Counted from the first letter of the stretch, positions 30,801 to 44,486 are shown. The stretch: 64,000 bases of DNA from Archilochus colubris (GCA_023079485.1 CM041104.1:7238864-7302863), one strand, 5' to 3'. The notes: generated by a model not told the origin, from the sequence alone. Numbers and translations are program-made.

Positions 30801-33292
30801 GACGCCGTCATCCTCTCATTCCCGCTGCCTGCAGGGCTCCAAACCCCGGCCCCAGGAGGGATGGTGGCTGCCAGAGCCTCGGTGCCAGCTGCAGAGCCGA
30901 GCCCAGACGCAGGTAGCCGGGGGACAGCCCCAGAGCTGCCCCTGCCCTCGGGGAGCCGTGCGTCAGCTCGGGCCGTACCAAAGGGCCCCGCGGAGCTGCC
31001 GAGGTCCGGGGCTGCCAGGCACCGGGTCAGGGCTTTGCCGAGAGCCCCTGATGTGCTCACAGCGGAACCATGCCTGCCCTAATTGACTCCAGTGAGCACT
31101 CTTCATTAACCGACCCCAGAGCTGGGACAGCTCAGCAGAGCTCCGCCTAACGAGGTGCCCCGGGGGGATGCACTCGGAGCAGAGGGATGGCTGCTGCCGG
31201 CTCCCGGGCACTCCGCTGCCTTCCCTCCGTGCCTCCTGGTCCTGCTCTCTGCTCCAGGCCCCCAGACACCCCTCACCATGCCCACTGCCAGGCTGGGATC
31301 TCAGCAGCGGCCACAAGCACCAACCCTTTGGCAGCTTCCCAGGATCCGCAGTGCAGCAGCTCTCCTCCCACGCAGCCCGGGCTGCCGGCCCCACCTGCAG
31401 CCATGCGGGCAGGCAGAGGGTGGGAGATGCTGCAGGAGCACAGGGTGACCCCCCTGCCACAGGCACCTTCTGGCTGGAACAGACTGGTCCCAGCTGGAGC
31501 AGATGGCAAGGGGACAAGTTGCCTTTGCCTGTGTTTCTACCCCAGGACATCCCACAGCTGTGACCAGACCTCAGCAACAGGTAGAAGCCCAGAGACAAGG
31601 AGGGGTAGGGCTGGGTCACAGCTCTCTCCCAAAACCACCATCCTCACGTGTGCTTTCTCCTCACCCAGGAGCCAAGCAGGCATCTCAGCCCCTCTCTCCT
31701 TACCTCTTAGCTGGGGTATCCACAGGTTTCCCACAGCACCCAGGAGGCTCTGGTAGGGGCACCCCCACAATTCATTAGTCACTGAAAACATTTATTGACT
31801 AATTAGGCACAAGCAATCTGTCCACTTGGGCTGTGCCTCCAGTAGGATTAGGCAGGCTGCCAAGCAGCTACAAATGAGGGCTGCTAATTACCAGTAATTC
31901 CCTGGGCCTGGCCCTGAAGGCAGCCTGGCAGCACCAATGCCAGTGCAGGGGTGCAATAAAGGTGCCTCTCTCTCCTTTCTTGATGTAACAGCCACTGCCA
32001 CATTAAGAATCTGGTACAAAGCCAGGGGCTCAGGCTGGATGGAGCCCGGATTTGTGCCTCCTCTGCTCTTCTTCCTTACTTGCACCTCTCTCCACCTCCC
32101 TTAGCTCCATCCCAGCCCTGCTCCTTGATATTAAAAGGGTACTGGGGGAGTGTTTAACACTATCCTGGCCTGAGCTCATGTTTGCCAGCCTAACAATAGC
32201 TTGGTTTATTCCTGGATGTCTCTCTGGTGAGGTTCTTTGCATGGTCACCCATTATCAAGGGCCATCAGTGCTTTATTGTCTTTCTTCACACCCAGCATTC
32301 ACACCCAGCTCTGCCTTTCCCAAAACCTGGCTGTGAGCACAAACATGTTGCCCATTTGGGTGTCCTGGAGCAGGACACTGCTGTCCTCACTGTTGAAGAG
32401 GGGACAGAGGCAGGACCTCCCTGCCAGCACACAGGGAGAACAGCCAGACCAGACAACAAATAGTTTTAAGTCCTGAGGATTTCTCACATCCCTAAAATAG
32501 GACAAGTTAATATGACACCCCCGAAACAGGTCCTGGTGCAGCCAAGGACAAACAATGCTGCTCTCTCTGAGCACTCACACATCAGAAGGGGTCACTGCAC
32601 TGCATCTTCCTTCAAGACAGGGGAAGGGCCCTTTTCCATAGACCTCCTGGGTAAAAGAAGATGCCATATCCTCCTGCTCTCGAGCTGGGAGAGAGGCTAA
32701 AAAGCCATTTTGCAGACAGCAATTTCATGTGAGCTATAAACGAGCATCTTGTATTCCCAGCTCTGTGGCCCCAGATACCCTCCATCACATAGCCTGCTTG
32801 ATGTTCTCCTGGGACATCAGAGCGCTGAGAAAAAGCATCCCAGGTCCAAAGCAAATGCTCCTACCTTTCTACATCTTTTGAGCAAGCCTTTAGGTGCACA
32901 CCCAAGGGTTTCTTCTTACCCTGCCTGCTCTGTCCCTTCTTTCTCCAGGGCAGAAATGTGAACTCTGGCTCTGTGGCTGCGTCTTTACTTTGGCCGATGT
33001 CTTATTAGGAGCCACTCTGCACCGCCTCAAATTTCTGGGACTCTCTAAGAAATACTGGGAAGATGGCAGCAGACCCAACCTACAGTCCTTCTTTGACAGG
33101 ATACAAAAACGCTTCGCCTTCAGGAAAGTTTTGGGAGATATCCATACCACGCTCCTCTCTGCAGTGGTACCCAATGCCTTCAGGCTGGTCAAGCGGAAAC
33201 CTCCCTCCTTCTTTGGAGCCTCCTTCTTGATGGGATCTCTGGGGGGAATGGGATATTTTGCTTATTGGTACTTAAAGAAAAAATACATCTAG
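21679..33292 (+). CDS. GDAP1L1: Ganglioside-induced differentiation-associated protein 1-like 1 (whole CDS, six exons)
   Basis: GDAP1L1 is the paralogue of the Charcot-Marie-Tooth protein GDAP1: a GST-like protein expressed mainly in neural tissue, cytosolic with reported movement to mitochondria under stress. Six exons (21679-21858, 24432-24624, 27776-27949, 29933-30030, 30172-30286, 32949-33292) join to 367 residues, the length of the human protein. The N terminus MATPNNVTPTNCSWWPISAL and the block LVLYHWTQSFSSQK/VRLVIAEKGL open the thioredoxin-like GST-N fold (about 47-128). A GST-C-like helical region follows, including the EAELEKRKLE helix and the CELWLCGCVFTLADVLLGAT segment. A hydrophobic tail segment (about 341-361) precedes the basic end KKKYI. 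All junctions are GT/AG and in phase. Intron 1 is odd in having 32 A residues immediately after its GT. The frame is intact. Confidence 0.96.
21861..21892. repeat. A32 homopolymer at the GDAP1L1 intron 1 donor
   Basis: Thirty-two A residues directly follow the GT of the 5' splice site, so the donor lacks the usual G at +5. A second A-run of about 22 lies at 23418-23439 in the same intron. Confidence 0.95.
21893..24431 (+). other. GDAP1L1: GDAP1L1 intron 1 (remainder)
   Basis: About 2.5 kb, GC-rich in its first 1.3 kb, with an A-run at 23418-23439 and a C-run near 23122. No exon or transposon recognised. Confidence 0.75.
24432..24624 (+). CDS. GDAP1L1: GDAP1L1 exon 2
   Basis: Acceptor TTGCCCCAG, donor GGAG|GTAATG. 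Encodes VRLVIAEKG...SDYNQIIDYMEKNFTG, the rest of the GST-N fold. Confidence 0.95.
24625..27775 (+). other. GDAP1L1: GDAP1L1 intron 2
   Basis: A 3.15 kb intron with an A-run at about 26150-26168. Open frames inside it have no recognisable family. Confidence 0.75.
27776..27949 (+). CDS. GDAP1L1: GDAP1L1 exon 3
   Basis: Acceptor GCTCTCCCAG, donor CGCA|GTAAGT. Encodes NVTQLIPEPGSLLHSRVLQY...MIPKYATAEI. Confidence 0.95.
27950..29932 (+). other. GDAP1L1: GDAP1L1 intron 3
   Basis: A 2 kb intron of ordinary composition. No other feature recognised. Confidence 0.75.
29933..30030 (+). CDS. GDAP1L1: GDAP1L1 exon 4
   Basis: Acceptor CCCCTTCCAG, donor CTCATG|GTAAGT. Encodes HLANANTDLMKLDHEEEPQL...KQKKLM. 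Confidence 0.95.
30172..30286 (+). CDS. GDAP1L1: GDAP1L1 exon 5
   Basis: Follows a 141-base intron ending CTCCACCTAG. Encodes AKILEHDNVNYLKKILGELG...RKLEYQ, with the donor CAAG|GTAGGC. Confidence 0.95.
30287..32948 (+). other. GDAP1L1: GDAP1L1 intron 5
   Basis: A 2.7 kb intron, GC-rich between about 30480 and 31480. The open frames there (up to 228 codons) reflect high GC and match no family. Confidence 0.75.
32949..33292 (+). CDS. GDAP1L1: GDAP1L1 exon 6 (last coding)
   Basis: Acceptor TTTCTCCAG, running to TAG at 33290-33292. Encodes CELWLCGCVFTLADV..., the hydrophobic tail and the end KKKYI. Confidence 0.96.
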
Positions 33293-33454
33293 TGCTGGCT
33301 GCTTGGTGTTTAGTTTGGTGTCTCTGTGCTGTGTGAAATTATGATGAAGCCTCAGTAACCGTAACAAAATTTGAAGCAAGGTAATGAATAATTATATTGT
33401 TTAATGTAACATTCCATAGTCTAGAAGTAGAAACGTATACTGCAAGGAAATAAG

Positions 33455-33473
33455 ACAACAACAACAACAACAA
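33455..33473. repeat. (ACA)6 trinucleotide repeat
   Basis: A short perfect CAA/ACA run in the presumed GDAP1L1 3' UTR. Confidence 0.85.
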
Positions 33474-34324
33474 ATTTGCGTCAACTTGTAAATGCCTTTT
33501 TTAGGTTTAAGTATTCAACTCCAGTGAGAGGCTCAGGGGTTCACGGGCTCAGCCATGCCCGCCGGGAAGAGCTGCCACCTCCGGCACCTGCCCGCTCCAA
33601 AGGGAGAGATGGGAACCCTGGGACACTTCCCAACATCCAAGTTCAATAATAGGATGTGGATACTTGGTCCTGTATGTTTGTGTCTCCCAATTGTTCACAG
33701 GTCACATTTCACACACGCAGGTAGTTGGGACTTTCTTCTCCTCGAAGGTGTTGTGCTGTCGTGCTCGGAGGCTTTCCTGGAAGCAGGGTGCAGTAGCTGG
33801 TCACAGTCAAGGTGGATTTGTGTTCAAATATCCATTTTAAAAATTATTTTCATGTAAAGGAATATTTTTTATTGAGCTGCTCTTAGAATGTATCCACTTT
33901 CTACGTCTGGTTTTGGTGGGCTTTTTTTAAAAAGAATTTAATCTCTGTCTCTAGCTGCCACACTTTTTTCCTGAGATAAATGATTTTGACTTCAATCCTG
34001 AATTTTGGCACATGAAGGAGATTATTGTTTTAAGCCTTTTGGCTCTGTCTCTTGAGTTTTGCTTAACGGATTTGCAAAGCATCTTTCACCGACTGATCAC
34101 ATCTGGACTCTGACAAAGTAAAACCACTTCAGAACCTTTCAGCACTTTCCTGAAGGCACTTTGGCTTTCTCTTCCATCGGGGGCTCTTTTCTGTCATTTC
34201 CTCGCTATGTGTTTTCTTAGAGACACTTTGCACAGAATCACATTGATGACTTTCTTGTGCCTTTTGCATGTTGGAAAGAATAATGGGCCTCACTGCTACT
34301 CATGCTTTGAAAACTGAGATCCTC

Positions 34325-34330
34325 AATAAA
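34325..34330 (+). terminator. GDAP1L1: Candidate GDAP1L1 polyadenylation signal
   Basis: The first AATAAA after the stop codon, about 1.03 kb downstream. A GU-rich stretch follows at about 34405-34430. It implies a 3' UTR of roughly 1 kb; alternative ends are possible. Confidence 0.55.
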
Positions 34331-37002
34331 TCATATGGGAGGAGTAACTGCTTCACATTTCTAAATGTGTTAAACACACTTCTGGTTTTATCCGTGGGCA
34401 GAGGGGTGTTCAGGTGGTTTGTGTTTTTTCTCAGGTACTGCACTGGTATAAAACTTGCATGGAAACAAAATGCATTCCTTTTCCCACTCAGCCTGCTAGC
34501 ACCTCCTGTTTTCTGGCTGGTTTTCTGAGGGCTCTGGTGATTCCTGGCCATGCTGCTTTGCTTAGGCTCAGCAATCTAAGCCAAGCATGGCAGAAGCAGT
34601 AGGAACTGCATTTGCCTCCAACTCAAAAATTATCTTCATGCATTTGAAAGCAGCAGGATTCCCCAAGAGCTTTGGTTTTTGATTCAACCTGGCAGCCAAG
34701 GAATTGTGAGCATTTAGCAGGAATTACAAGGGATTAGGCAACACACAAATTTATGCTGTGCTTGTCACAGTCATGTTGGCTGGTCTGACACAGTTCTGGA
34801 ATACAATGACCTGTGTAGCTGCAAAGGTGCTGTGTTTACTGTGTGACCCCCAGTGATTAGGGCCACTCTCCAACTTGGTGTGTGAGCACCCATCTCCACC
34901 ACCTGCCCACACAGCCCTGGCACCCACAGCTGAGGTGCTGAGTGAAACACTACAGACACTCATTCCCCAAATACAATGTTAGTTTCCTTCCTTTGAAGAG
35001 AAAAGCAAGAAGGTCTCCTGAGGTCATCTTTTTTGCTGAATCTGAAAGATGCAAGAACACACATGATGACACATTGTTCATCTGGTCCATCAGTGGACAC
35101 TAAACTCCACTACAGATTTTATAAGGCACACTGACATGAAACCCCTGCCAGGATTTCATCCTTTTACCTTTGTCCATTGTCCTACACACACAGTCCCTGC
35201 TGATCTCCAAAAGCAGATGAAATGCATACAGCAGGTGTAGAAAGGAATATCTGTGGAGGTACAAGACCAGGAAGCACAGAGAGAATGAAAGCAAATACTC
35301 ACCAAGTTCCCAGGATTTCAGCTGAATGAACCTGCTTAGCATGACTGCTCCTGGTTACTTTGCTTCTCATTCTGGTTTGTTGTTTTTTTGTTTGTTTGTT
35401 TTTTTAAACCAAAGAATAAATTTAAAATTATGGAGCAAACCAGAACCCTAAACACTGGAGAAAATCGTGTTTTGAAGCACACTGTAAAAATGCAACTATT
35501 ACAAGGAGCCAGACATGGAACAGGGTCTGGGGCAGTCTGGACCCAGGTGTGAGAGCTGCTGGTCATGTTGCTTCATGGACTGCTGAGAGGCCACAGAGGA
35601 TATAGGGATGAGTTCTGTACAGGTTCTCACTAGCAATCCTTTGTTTTGAGGCAAACTGAAAAAAGCAAAAATCAGTGAAGACAGTGCAACTGCTCAGCCC
35701 TGAGCCTTGTTTCCCTGGCATGGTAATGAAAAATACCAGGACTTTGCTCCAGGGAAAAGCAATCTGCAAGAATGATAAAAGACAATTACTGGTAGAGGCA
35801 GAGGCTGGATTGATGCTCAAGACCCTCCTGAAATGAACCAGCAGCTGAATGTCACCACCCCAATTGATCCAGATGAAGGAGTCACTGCAAGCAGCCCTGT
35901 GGTGATTTCAGGCTGTCATCACACCAAGTTGCTTTTGCTCCAACTGATCTGAGCCTGATCAGACTTTTTCTGCTCTAGTTCCATTTAAAAGGGAAGATCA
36001 CTGCACTGCCTGGCCAGAAGATGTGCACCAGTTCACTTCCCAGGGCACTTTCTGTACCCAGAAATATGAAAATGAGAGCAAAAATCTGTTCTCTCACTCC
36101 AGGACTTTACCCTTTGCTCTCAGCAAGGTGTGGGGTGAGAGCAGCACCCAAGGCTGGAAGGTGAGGCACCTCACCTCAGAGATTCTATTTGGAGCAAACA
36201 TCTGCTCTGGGAAATTTCACCAGCTGAGCAATTCTGTGGCAACTCATGGGAGCGCTGCCTTGGCTCTAGTGGACAACAGAGGGAATGGGTTGTCCTTCTT
36301 AGACTTGATCCTATATGGACTTGGTTACCTAAACAATTTTTTTTCATCAAAACCTCTGGATTTTAGAGGCAAATGGGTTTTTAGGTCCCTCAGGGCCTTA
36401 AAAACTCTATCTGTGCTGACATGTGGAACTTAAAATTACCAGAAGGAAGAAAGTCAGGTCCACGCACTTCTGAGTGTCTCCAAGGTGGAGCTCCATGACA
36501 CCAAGCAAGCTCACAAGGAGTGGTTGGTCCCTCCCCCCTCCCAAGCCTCCTGTTTAACAAGATCCCCATGGTCAGATTTGTAGCACTACAATTTCTGACA
36601 TCTTTTTACTCCTACAGGTTTTGCTGAAAAGACTCAATTATGAAAACTGAAAATGTATGTCAGTCTTACAGCTGTCTGGCAGCCTTCTCCTTTGATTGTC
36701 AAGGGATGGATAAGACCTTTCCATGCAAAATAAAGGATTTCAAAACCAAGCTTGCCAGAGGAGAGAGGACACACTAGAGAGTTTGTCTGTCATGGGTTGC
36801 CAAAGAAATCTAGATCAACAGCAGCCCAAGAATACCCAGTGACCATCCTGGGGCCCTATCAGAGATTAATTGCTGAGTCTTGCTTTATTTCTAAATGAAA
36901 AAACCTATCCTTACCACCCAAGAGCACTTTCAGAATCCCAGCTAAGGTCAAAAGGGTAAGATCTGCTCTTTCAAGTGAGGGGAAACTCTCTTTCCACTGT
37001 GA

Positions 37003-37005
37003 AAA

Positions 37006-37036
<31 letters not shown>

Positions 37037-37037
37037 A
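37003..37037. repeat. (AAAT)n tetranucleotide microsatellite
   Basis: About nearly nine perfect AAAT units. Confidence 0.92.
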
Positions 37038-38800
37038 GGACTTCCCCACCTGGGGACAGCAAGCATTAGTTTGTGAAAATATTTAACCTCAGGCTGTGTT
37101 TTGTGGCATTCACTGCTCTTAACAAAATCAAAGCCAGGCACCCAGACTGCATCCACAAAACAGGCTATGACAACAACTAAACCTCACATGTTCTTAAGAG
37201 ATATAGGGGATTAAAATAATATGGGATAAAAATATGGTAAAATGGGATTAAAAACTAAATAACCAAAGAACCAGGAAACAGTGTACAACCTAAGAGCTAA
37301 CTAGTCTGCAGCTAAAACACCAGCAGTGATCTGGGATGTAGAGGGTCAGAGGACCAGAGGGTAATTTCACACCTGTTCACCCCACCAGCAAAGCTGTCTC
37401 ACTACACAAACCTGGAAGAAAGCTCCATCTGCCTTAGCAGGACAGAATAAAGTCCCCAACCCATGTTCAGCCCCGACAGAGGTTCAAACCCACGGGTATG
37501 AATGGGAATGTAAACATCTATGTAAGTATGTTGGGAACAGGTTTTGATTTTGCATCCCTAAGGCACCTCCAGAAGCATGGCCTCAGTGATAAACCAGATG
37601 TTTTAGACCAAGTTGCTTCTAATCCCAAACCCAATGTTTTAAGCAGTAGTGAAAAAGCAACTTGTGTTCTCTGAAAAAGTACATTCACAAAGTACAAATT
37701 TCCTGTTGTTTCCCTTTGTGCTGATTTCCAAATGTGCCCAAACGACAGATTCACCACCATGTTCTTTCACTCTCTGTTTTACACGCTTCCCTCTGAAGGA
37801 TTAAACAGACAGAAAACAGTCAGTTTGAAATGTCTCCCAGTGAAAGAAAGAATACCACACATGCCATAAATAATTCAGATGAACAACTGCTTTGTCAGAA
37901 CACAGATGTCTATCACTGCAGAGGAGGTTCTGGACTGCAGTACCCTGGGTGCAGCAGCCCAAGGCCCCACCTGCAGCTGCCAAAGCAGATCATTATTATT
38001 TCTATTTCCTTGCAACTTTGATGCTGAAGGGCAGCAACCAGCCAAGTGTCAACCTCCACCCACTCCTTGATAGCTCACAGCAGTAATGCTCCTTTTTCTG
38101 TCTTTCTCATCTGCACAATGATCTACTTCCAGCTCTCTTTCCTTTATCCCTCTCTCCTGTCCTACCCTTTCCTCTCTCCTAGATTCCCCCTGATTTATCC
38201 CTCGTGCTGCAGACACCTGTGGATACAGAACTATTTTCAGAGACGTTTCTGCTGTCAGGACCCCACAGGTTGTGAAGCTCTGTGTAGGAGGACACAGCAT
38301 CTCTCATTTCCACCTTTTGAGAAAGCAAGCTAAGCAACAAAGAATATACTCTTGCTAAAACACCCTTAAGGAACAGCACAGACCAGTGACAACTTAGGAA
38401 GCCTTTATGTAAATATAGCACCATCCATTCCCCCACTTCCATTGCCTCCTTTCTCAGCCCTTTTCTACCAGCACCTCATCTCTCCCATGACCTAAATCCT
38501 TTTTAGCTTCAGGAGAGTTAGCCAAATAAAGCTGCTTTGCAATCAGAACAGTGTAACCAGGTTTGAGGGTGCTTTATAATGCTGCAGGCAATTCTTGACA
38601 CAGAACTGAGCATTCTGCATAGTTAAGTGCTGTTCTGCTATTGCTCTTTGCAGCACAAGGTCATGTCACTCCACTGCAAGCCTCTTGGAACAGTCTTCTT
38701 TTTTTTCGCTTACCAAAAGCAGTTTCTTCCCATTCCATGCCCTCAGAGCTAACCGCTACAGAACAGCAATGGGGAGGATTCTTGGCCACAAGCAAAAGAA

Positions 38801-38820
38801 ACAAAACAAAACAAAACAAA
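38801..38820. repeat. (AAAAC)n short repeat
   Basis: About four AAAAC units. Confidence 0.85.
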
Positions 38821-41800
38821 TTCCCAGAAAGCAAGCTGTAACAAAAAAATACCCTGGCAAAACTGACAATCAACATAAAAAAAAAACTGGAATCATTCCT
38901 GGTCTTCTAAAATCCAGGCTACAGCAAAGCTGGAGCAACAGCCCACAGTGCTGGGAAGAGCTGTGATCTAGGATGACACTGGTGCTGCAAAGCCCCCAAG
39001 TGCTGGGCTGGGGTGCAGCAATTCACACCCCCGATGCTTGGCTTTGGGGGCTCAGTATCATCTTTATTTCCAAATAATTTTTGCCTGTCTTTCTGCATCA
39101 CAGTCAACTATTTTTAGCCACAATCTTTTTAGCTGCATTTTCTCCAGCACTGAGTCATGATGCTAAGCCTGTCACTGATACAGTCACGCCACGTGTCACC
39201 TCTTGGCATTGCTCTTCTCTTCTCCCCAGTCCCCATGGGATGGGAAGGCTCTGCAGAAGAGAGGCAGCAAAGGAGCCAAGGAAGAGTTTCTGAAGAGATG
39301 ACATTTACACTACAGATAAACCTGTTTATTGCTCTGACATCAACCATGCTTCCCACAGATTCATCATTGCATGACTGAGGGAATTCATGACCTAAAAGCA
39401 TGAAATAAGCATAGAGTGGACATGGAAAAAAAGGCTTCAGAGATGTGAGGAAAAAGAATCATAATTTATATTTACTTTTGTTCCACGCTTTTCTTTCTTT
39501 AGCATTACACCACTGGAGAGATAAACGTCTCCTTCCATTGGATACACTGCCTGGAAAAGCATGAAAGGACATTTTTCCAAGAACTTCTTTTCCTTGCTAT
39601 TCAACTCTCCCAAAACACTAACAATAATAATAATAATAACAATAACCAACATACTGATGTTGGTTAATTGAAATTAGTAAAAAGTTGGGGAGAAATAATA
39701 CAAAAGAGAACAAAGAGATGCACTGAACAAAACCAGCTTATAGAACACTGAAATTGCAAGAATTAGAAAAAAATGTACCTGAAGTAGTAAGCAGTTTGTC
39801 CTGGAGAAATAGGCCTTCAAGCCAGGGATGGAAGGCAGTACACCTCACAACTTACCTTGGTTATAGCCTTGAGCACCAAGTAGAAATCACTGACTAATTG
39901 GACTCAGTCCATTAACATCCCATCAGAATATCCAGGTCCTGTTGGCATACTAGAATACTCACCCATTGTTTAGAGGGACCCCTACTAACAAAAAGCCCCC
40001 CACTCTTTGAGCATGCATAGTGACAGCTTTAAGCATGGTCACTTTAAAATGGAAGTGAACTTGTTAGAAAATGGTGTATATAGAAGTGATGGAATATAAT
40101 TAGAGATAAAGTCATTTTATATCTTTCTGTGTATAAAAGGAACCTTTAAATTTCAAGAAGCTGAGCTGGCTTTGTAGAATACCACCCAGCTCCCGTTTCT
40201 GTGCAGAGCTGGATATTAAAACACATCTCAACCCTGTATGGATTGGCTTCTTGAAGCCTGGGTGATGAAATTCGGTTTTTGGGACAGCAACATTGTAGTC
40301 CCAAAGCTTTAGAGAAAAGTTGTTCAACTTGCTGCAATGTACATGGCATTGCTTGTGTTTTGTGATGGCCTGAGGGCAGTTAAAAATTAAACTTTCAGAC
40401 TAAACATTACTACATGGTGGCCTGAAATCTCAGGGACTGCACTCAATCCCCAGAATCATTTCCATTTCTGCTTTTCCAACTCATAACCTCTATGTTCCCT
40501 TTGTATACTTTGTGCACCAAGGTACCCTTCTCACATTCAGAGGAATTTAAGATTTCCCACTAACCACCTGGGTGAAACTTCTCTGTACAGAAGGAAAGGG
40601 CAAGGCTAACTGTACAGAAGCACCAAGTGGTTCTGCCACAAAACCTTTCTTCCCTTCCATGCAGATCTGCTCCCATAAATCACAAACACCATTACAGTGA
40701 CAGAGCAACTCCTTCAGCTACAGCTGATCAGAAGTTGGGCTTCATAAAAGCCTGTATGCAAAACACTTTCAACTTAAGCTTTAGCAAAATACTTAAAAGA
40801 GAGGAAAACAAAATACAGAGAAAGGATGTCTCTAGCATGTAAAGAGCATTTATTACTAAACTGAGCTCCAGGAGGTGAGATGAAGCTATGAAAAGAAATA
40901 ATCCAAAGAAATGGGTTTCTGAGTGAACAGAGATAAACGCAGGCTGATCAAAAGGACAGAGCTGGAAAAGGCTGTTTGAAAAGAAGCTGCAGGGATCTGA
41001 TTTACATTACAGCAGTGAAAACAGGTATTATTTCTACACAAAAAGTGAGGCAAGACTTGTGTTCATAACTAAAGCCTGATTTTCCAAAACATGTAATACA
41101 TCACAGCAGCCTCTACAGCACTGACATTAAAATGCACCATAGAGGAAAACTGGGTGTTTCTCTCTTTGTCCTAATAGGATTCTTTTTTCACAGCCACTCA
41201 ACAACCTACATTTCAGTACAGAAAACTAATAACATAATTTAGCACCACTGAAGCATCCATGGATTGCTCTGAGCAAAGCCTTTGAGGAAGAAGCAAACAC
41301 CTTTTTCAGACATTTTCAAGGTCTGAAATGTTCAGATGGCTCTTACGAAAGACCTAAACTTTCCTGTTTGCCTGATCTTGCTTCCAGTGATGCAAACATC
41401 TGAAACACTCCCAGGTAAGTGAAGAGTGAAATGAATCCTAATCCAGTTAATCTTCACCTGTCTTGTAGCTAAGACTCCTTTCCCTGCTGGCCCCAGCAGA
41501 GGAAATCATTTAAGACACCAAGAATTGCCTCAGCCACATCATCAGCTGCTGTGATACAAACCCCACAAAGCAGGCTGGAAAACACAGGCAATGAAAAATT
41601 AACAAACATTATGCCACATATGTCATATAATATGCCAGTAAGATGTTGGGATATAATTAAAAAAAAAAAAAAAGGAAAAAGACCAAGTGTTTCTTGTGAT
41701 TATAGTTGCTGTCCTTTGGAATTCACTACCAAATATGGATATTTATCTTTAAAATATTACACTTCTGAAAAAAAACAAAAAACCAACAAATCTGTGCTTC

Positions 41801-44218
41801 TGGCAGAGGACTTCAGATCCAGGTGCTTACAACACTGCTTCTCTTTGGCTATAAATCTGTCACAGAGAGGTTGAATCTTTTTTAATGACAAAAGTATATT
41901 TGGGACAGGGAAGGAAGTCAGATAAAAGCGACTGAAAATAGGTGAACAGAAAGTTGGAGACTTTTCTAGCATAAAGAAGCAAAGATTTCCTCTGAAATGA
42001 GTCAAAAGGTGCAAAGAAAAGGTATGGAGCAGAAGGGAACTTTCTAAGCCAACAGCTGGCACATGGTCTCTGCACGGAAGGGAGACCGGTGTGCCAAGAT
42101 TTCCAGACTCAGAGGCACTGCAGCACATGGGAATTTCTCCAAACATTTCAAGGGCTTTCACTTTCCTGCAAGAGGCAGCCATCCATGTCTAAAAAAACCA
42201 ACTGCCTGGTACAACAGGCACAGACAAGGAAACTTCCTTTTGTCAGGTATGACTTTGTTTTGTCTCTTTTTAAGCCCTGCACTTTAGAGAACCTGTGCTA
42301 TGTTAACCTATTCAAATGCTGCAGAATTATCCAGGTCAGTTTGATCATGCATGCAGCAGTCACAAAACCAGTGTGAGGCTGGATCATTCAGGGACATGAA
42401 GAGCAGAACCTTAACAGACATCAGAAACAAAAATCTCAAAGACAAAAACACTGACAAAAGTTTGTTTTTTCTTTTGTGTTTAAATAAAAGTTGAGATTAA
42501 CCATAATTAACCAATAACCATATCCCACATTGTTTCCATAATAAAAACTTTGTATGACACTGGTTAGAAGTGGACAGAAGCATCCAGACAGTCATTGCAC
42601 AAAACATTTCTGCTATTGAAGACAATTTTAGCAAGTCAGTTGGCTTAAATAAATAGCTTTTCCTGTTCCAAGGCCTTGATTAAATAGGAAAGTTACATAA
42701 ATTTAACCTAAAATAGAAACTTAAATCTAATGAAATTAATTGTAACACCTTCTGGGTATATAATCCTTTTCCATGGTGAAAATGGCTTGTGGTCTAGCTT
42801 TAACTCTATTGGGAGCAGGCTTACATCAAAAGAATGTCTGCAAATGCATTTGCATCGTTTAAAACAAATTCAGTTAAACCCAATATGAGTTAATCAGTGC
42901 AAATTTTCCTAAGGTTCAGCTTAACAGGCAATTCAATCCAAAAACAAAAGGAAGAGCTTGATGGAAAATGCACAGCTTCCTTTAACAACTCATTTCTGCA
43001 AGGTGATTTGCACTTTTTAAGGACACACAATAACTACCACACACCACTGAATCCAGTGGAGATCCCAGTGAATTCAGCTCTCCTCAGAGGCAGACCACAA
43101 GTGTGGAATTAACACTGCTGTACTTACTGCAAACACTGTGGCTCCCTTGCTGGGAGAGAGCTGTTGAGATGACAAAGAGAAATGTCCCCAGATTAGGCTC
43201 TGGTGCATCATACCCTGTATTCACCAAAATATTCACCTTGGAGCCAAAAGCTGCAGACAGCTCACTCTCAGATTATCTGACTTTTCTACAGCCTTACCTT
43301 TTTTGCCTGTCTTGCTTGTCACTGGAACTGTTAAAACAGCTTTTGTGCAACTGTGACAAGAATAAGCCTTTATGAGACAACAAAAAGCTTTTCAAGATAA
43401 AAAAAACTATGCTAAATGTATGATTGATATGATTACCTTTTAATTATCTAAGTGTTTTATTCAGTAGTGGGTTTCTAGCCACATCAAAAGTGGCCACAGC
43501 TTTCTGTGCAATCAAATTAAGCAGCTTATTGATATTGCTGGATAAGCAAGAATAAATATTGCTTCAAGCACACTGCTCTGGGGATAAACAATTTGCTCCA
43601 TTCATTACTAAGCAGATTGTTAGGGAAAGAGCAGGTTAAGCTAGCTGGCTCATAGCACCAGAATTTAATGTTCTTCTAAAAGAAACCTATCACAAAGTAC
43701 TCATTGTTGCAAAGTGTGCAACTCATAAGATTTAAAAAAAAAAGAAAAAACAAACCCAAATTCTCATGCTAGACTTTTTAGGAAGGAGTTTGTTTCTTGT
43801 GTCAAGAGTAAAATGACAAAGTATTATTACAGATACTTCACATAAGGAGAAAGTTAAGGCTCATTTTTCAAGAGTTTCCTTTTCAAAGGCAGGGATGAAT
43901 TTGAAGTCAGTTTACTTCAGACATTACATCTCACACTCTTTTTGTGGCAGAAGGTACAGACAGCTAACAAACATTTGTGGCAAGTTAGTGTCATTAACAC
44001 CTGACAAGAGATGTTCTAGTTTCACAACAGAGCTCTACACTGCTTTAAGGAATATTGATATTTTGCAATACTTGGCAGCACTGTCACTAGTAGAGTTTTC
44101 CTGTGAGACAATACAGATAGGAGAATTAAAAAAAGAGGTGTACAATGTTTGAATCATCCAAAGTATTTCAGGCTCCTAAAGAGCAAAGGCTTCTCTCAGC
44201 CTTGGACCTCCTCCTCCA

Positions 44219-44224
44219 TTTATT
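44219..44224 (-). terminator. FITM2: Candidate FITM2 polyadenylation signal
   Basis: AATAAA on the minus strand about 260 bases after the FITM2 stop codon. It is the first canonical signal; others lie further on (for example near 43456). Confidence 0.5.
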
Positions 44225-44486
44225 AGTAAGAGAAAAAGATCCAACTTCTGATTTCCATGATGAGAACTCCAGTCAGCAGCACCTAAACAAGGTCAGATCT
44301 CTTCCAATATCCTCTTTTTTTTCTTCCAAGAAAGCAGCTCATTATCACCTGCCAGCCATCAGCCAGTACAGATTTGGTTTCCTCCTGCCCATCACCGTGT
44401 TCCTTACAGTGGAAATGCCATAACCATTTCTACATTCAACTACTGACAACAGTACTGAAAGCAAAATCCAAACATTTTAAAACATT

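Larger units (their letters stand above)
34346..44200. other. Intergenic between convergent GDAP1L1 and FITM2
   Basis: About 9.9 kb between two 3' ends. AT-rich unique DNA with simple repeats at 37003-37037, 38803-38820 and about 39620-39645. An open frame of 136 codons at 36023-36433 has no recognisable family. No RNA gene or transposon identified. Confidence 0.6.

Noticed and set aside
36023..36433. A 136-codon plus-strand open frame between GDAP1L1 and FITM2
   Set aside because: It does not resemble a known protein or a retroelement and has no supporting signals, so it is probably chance in AT-balanced DNA.
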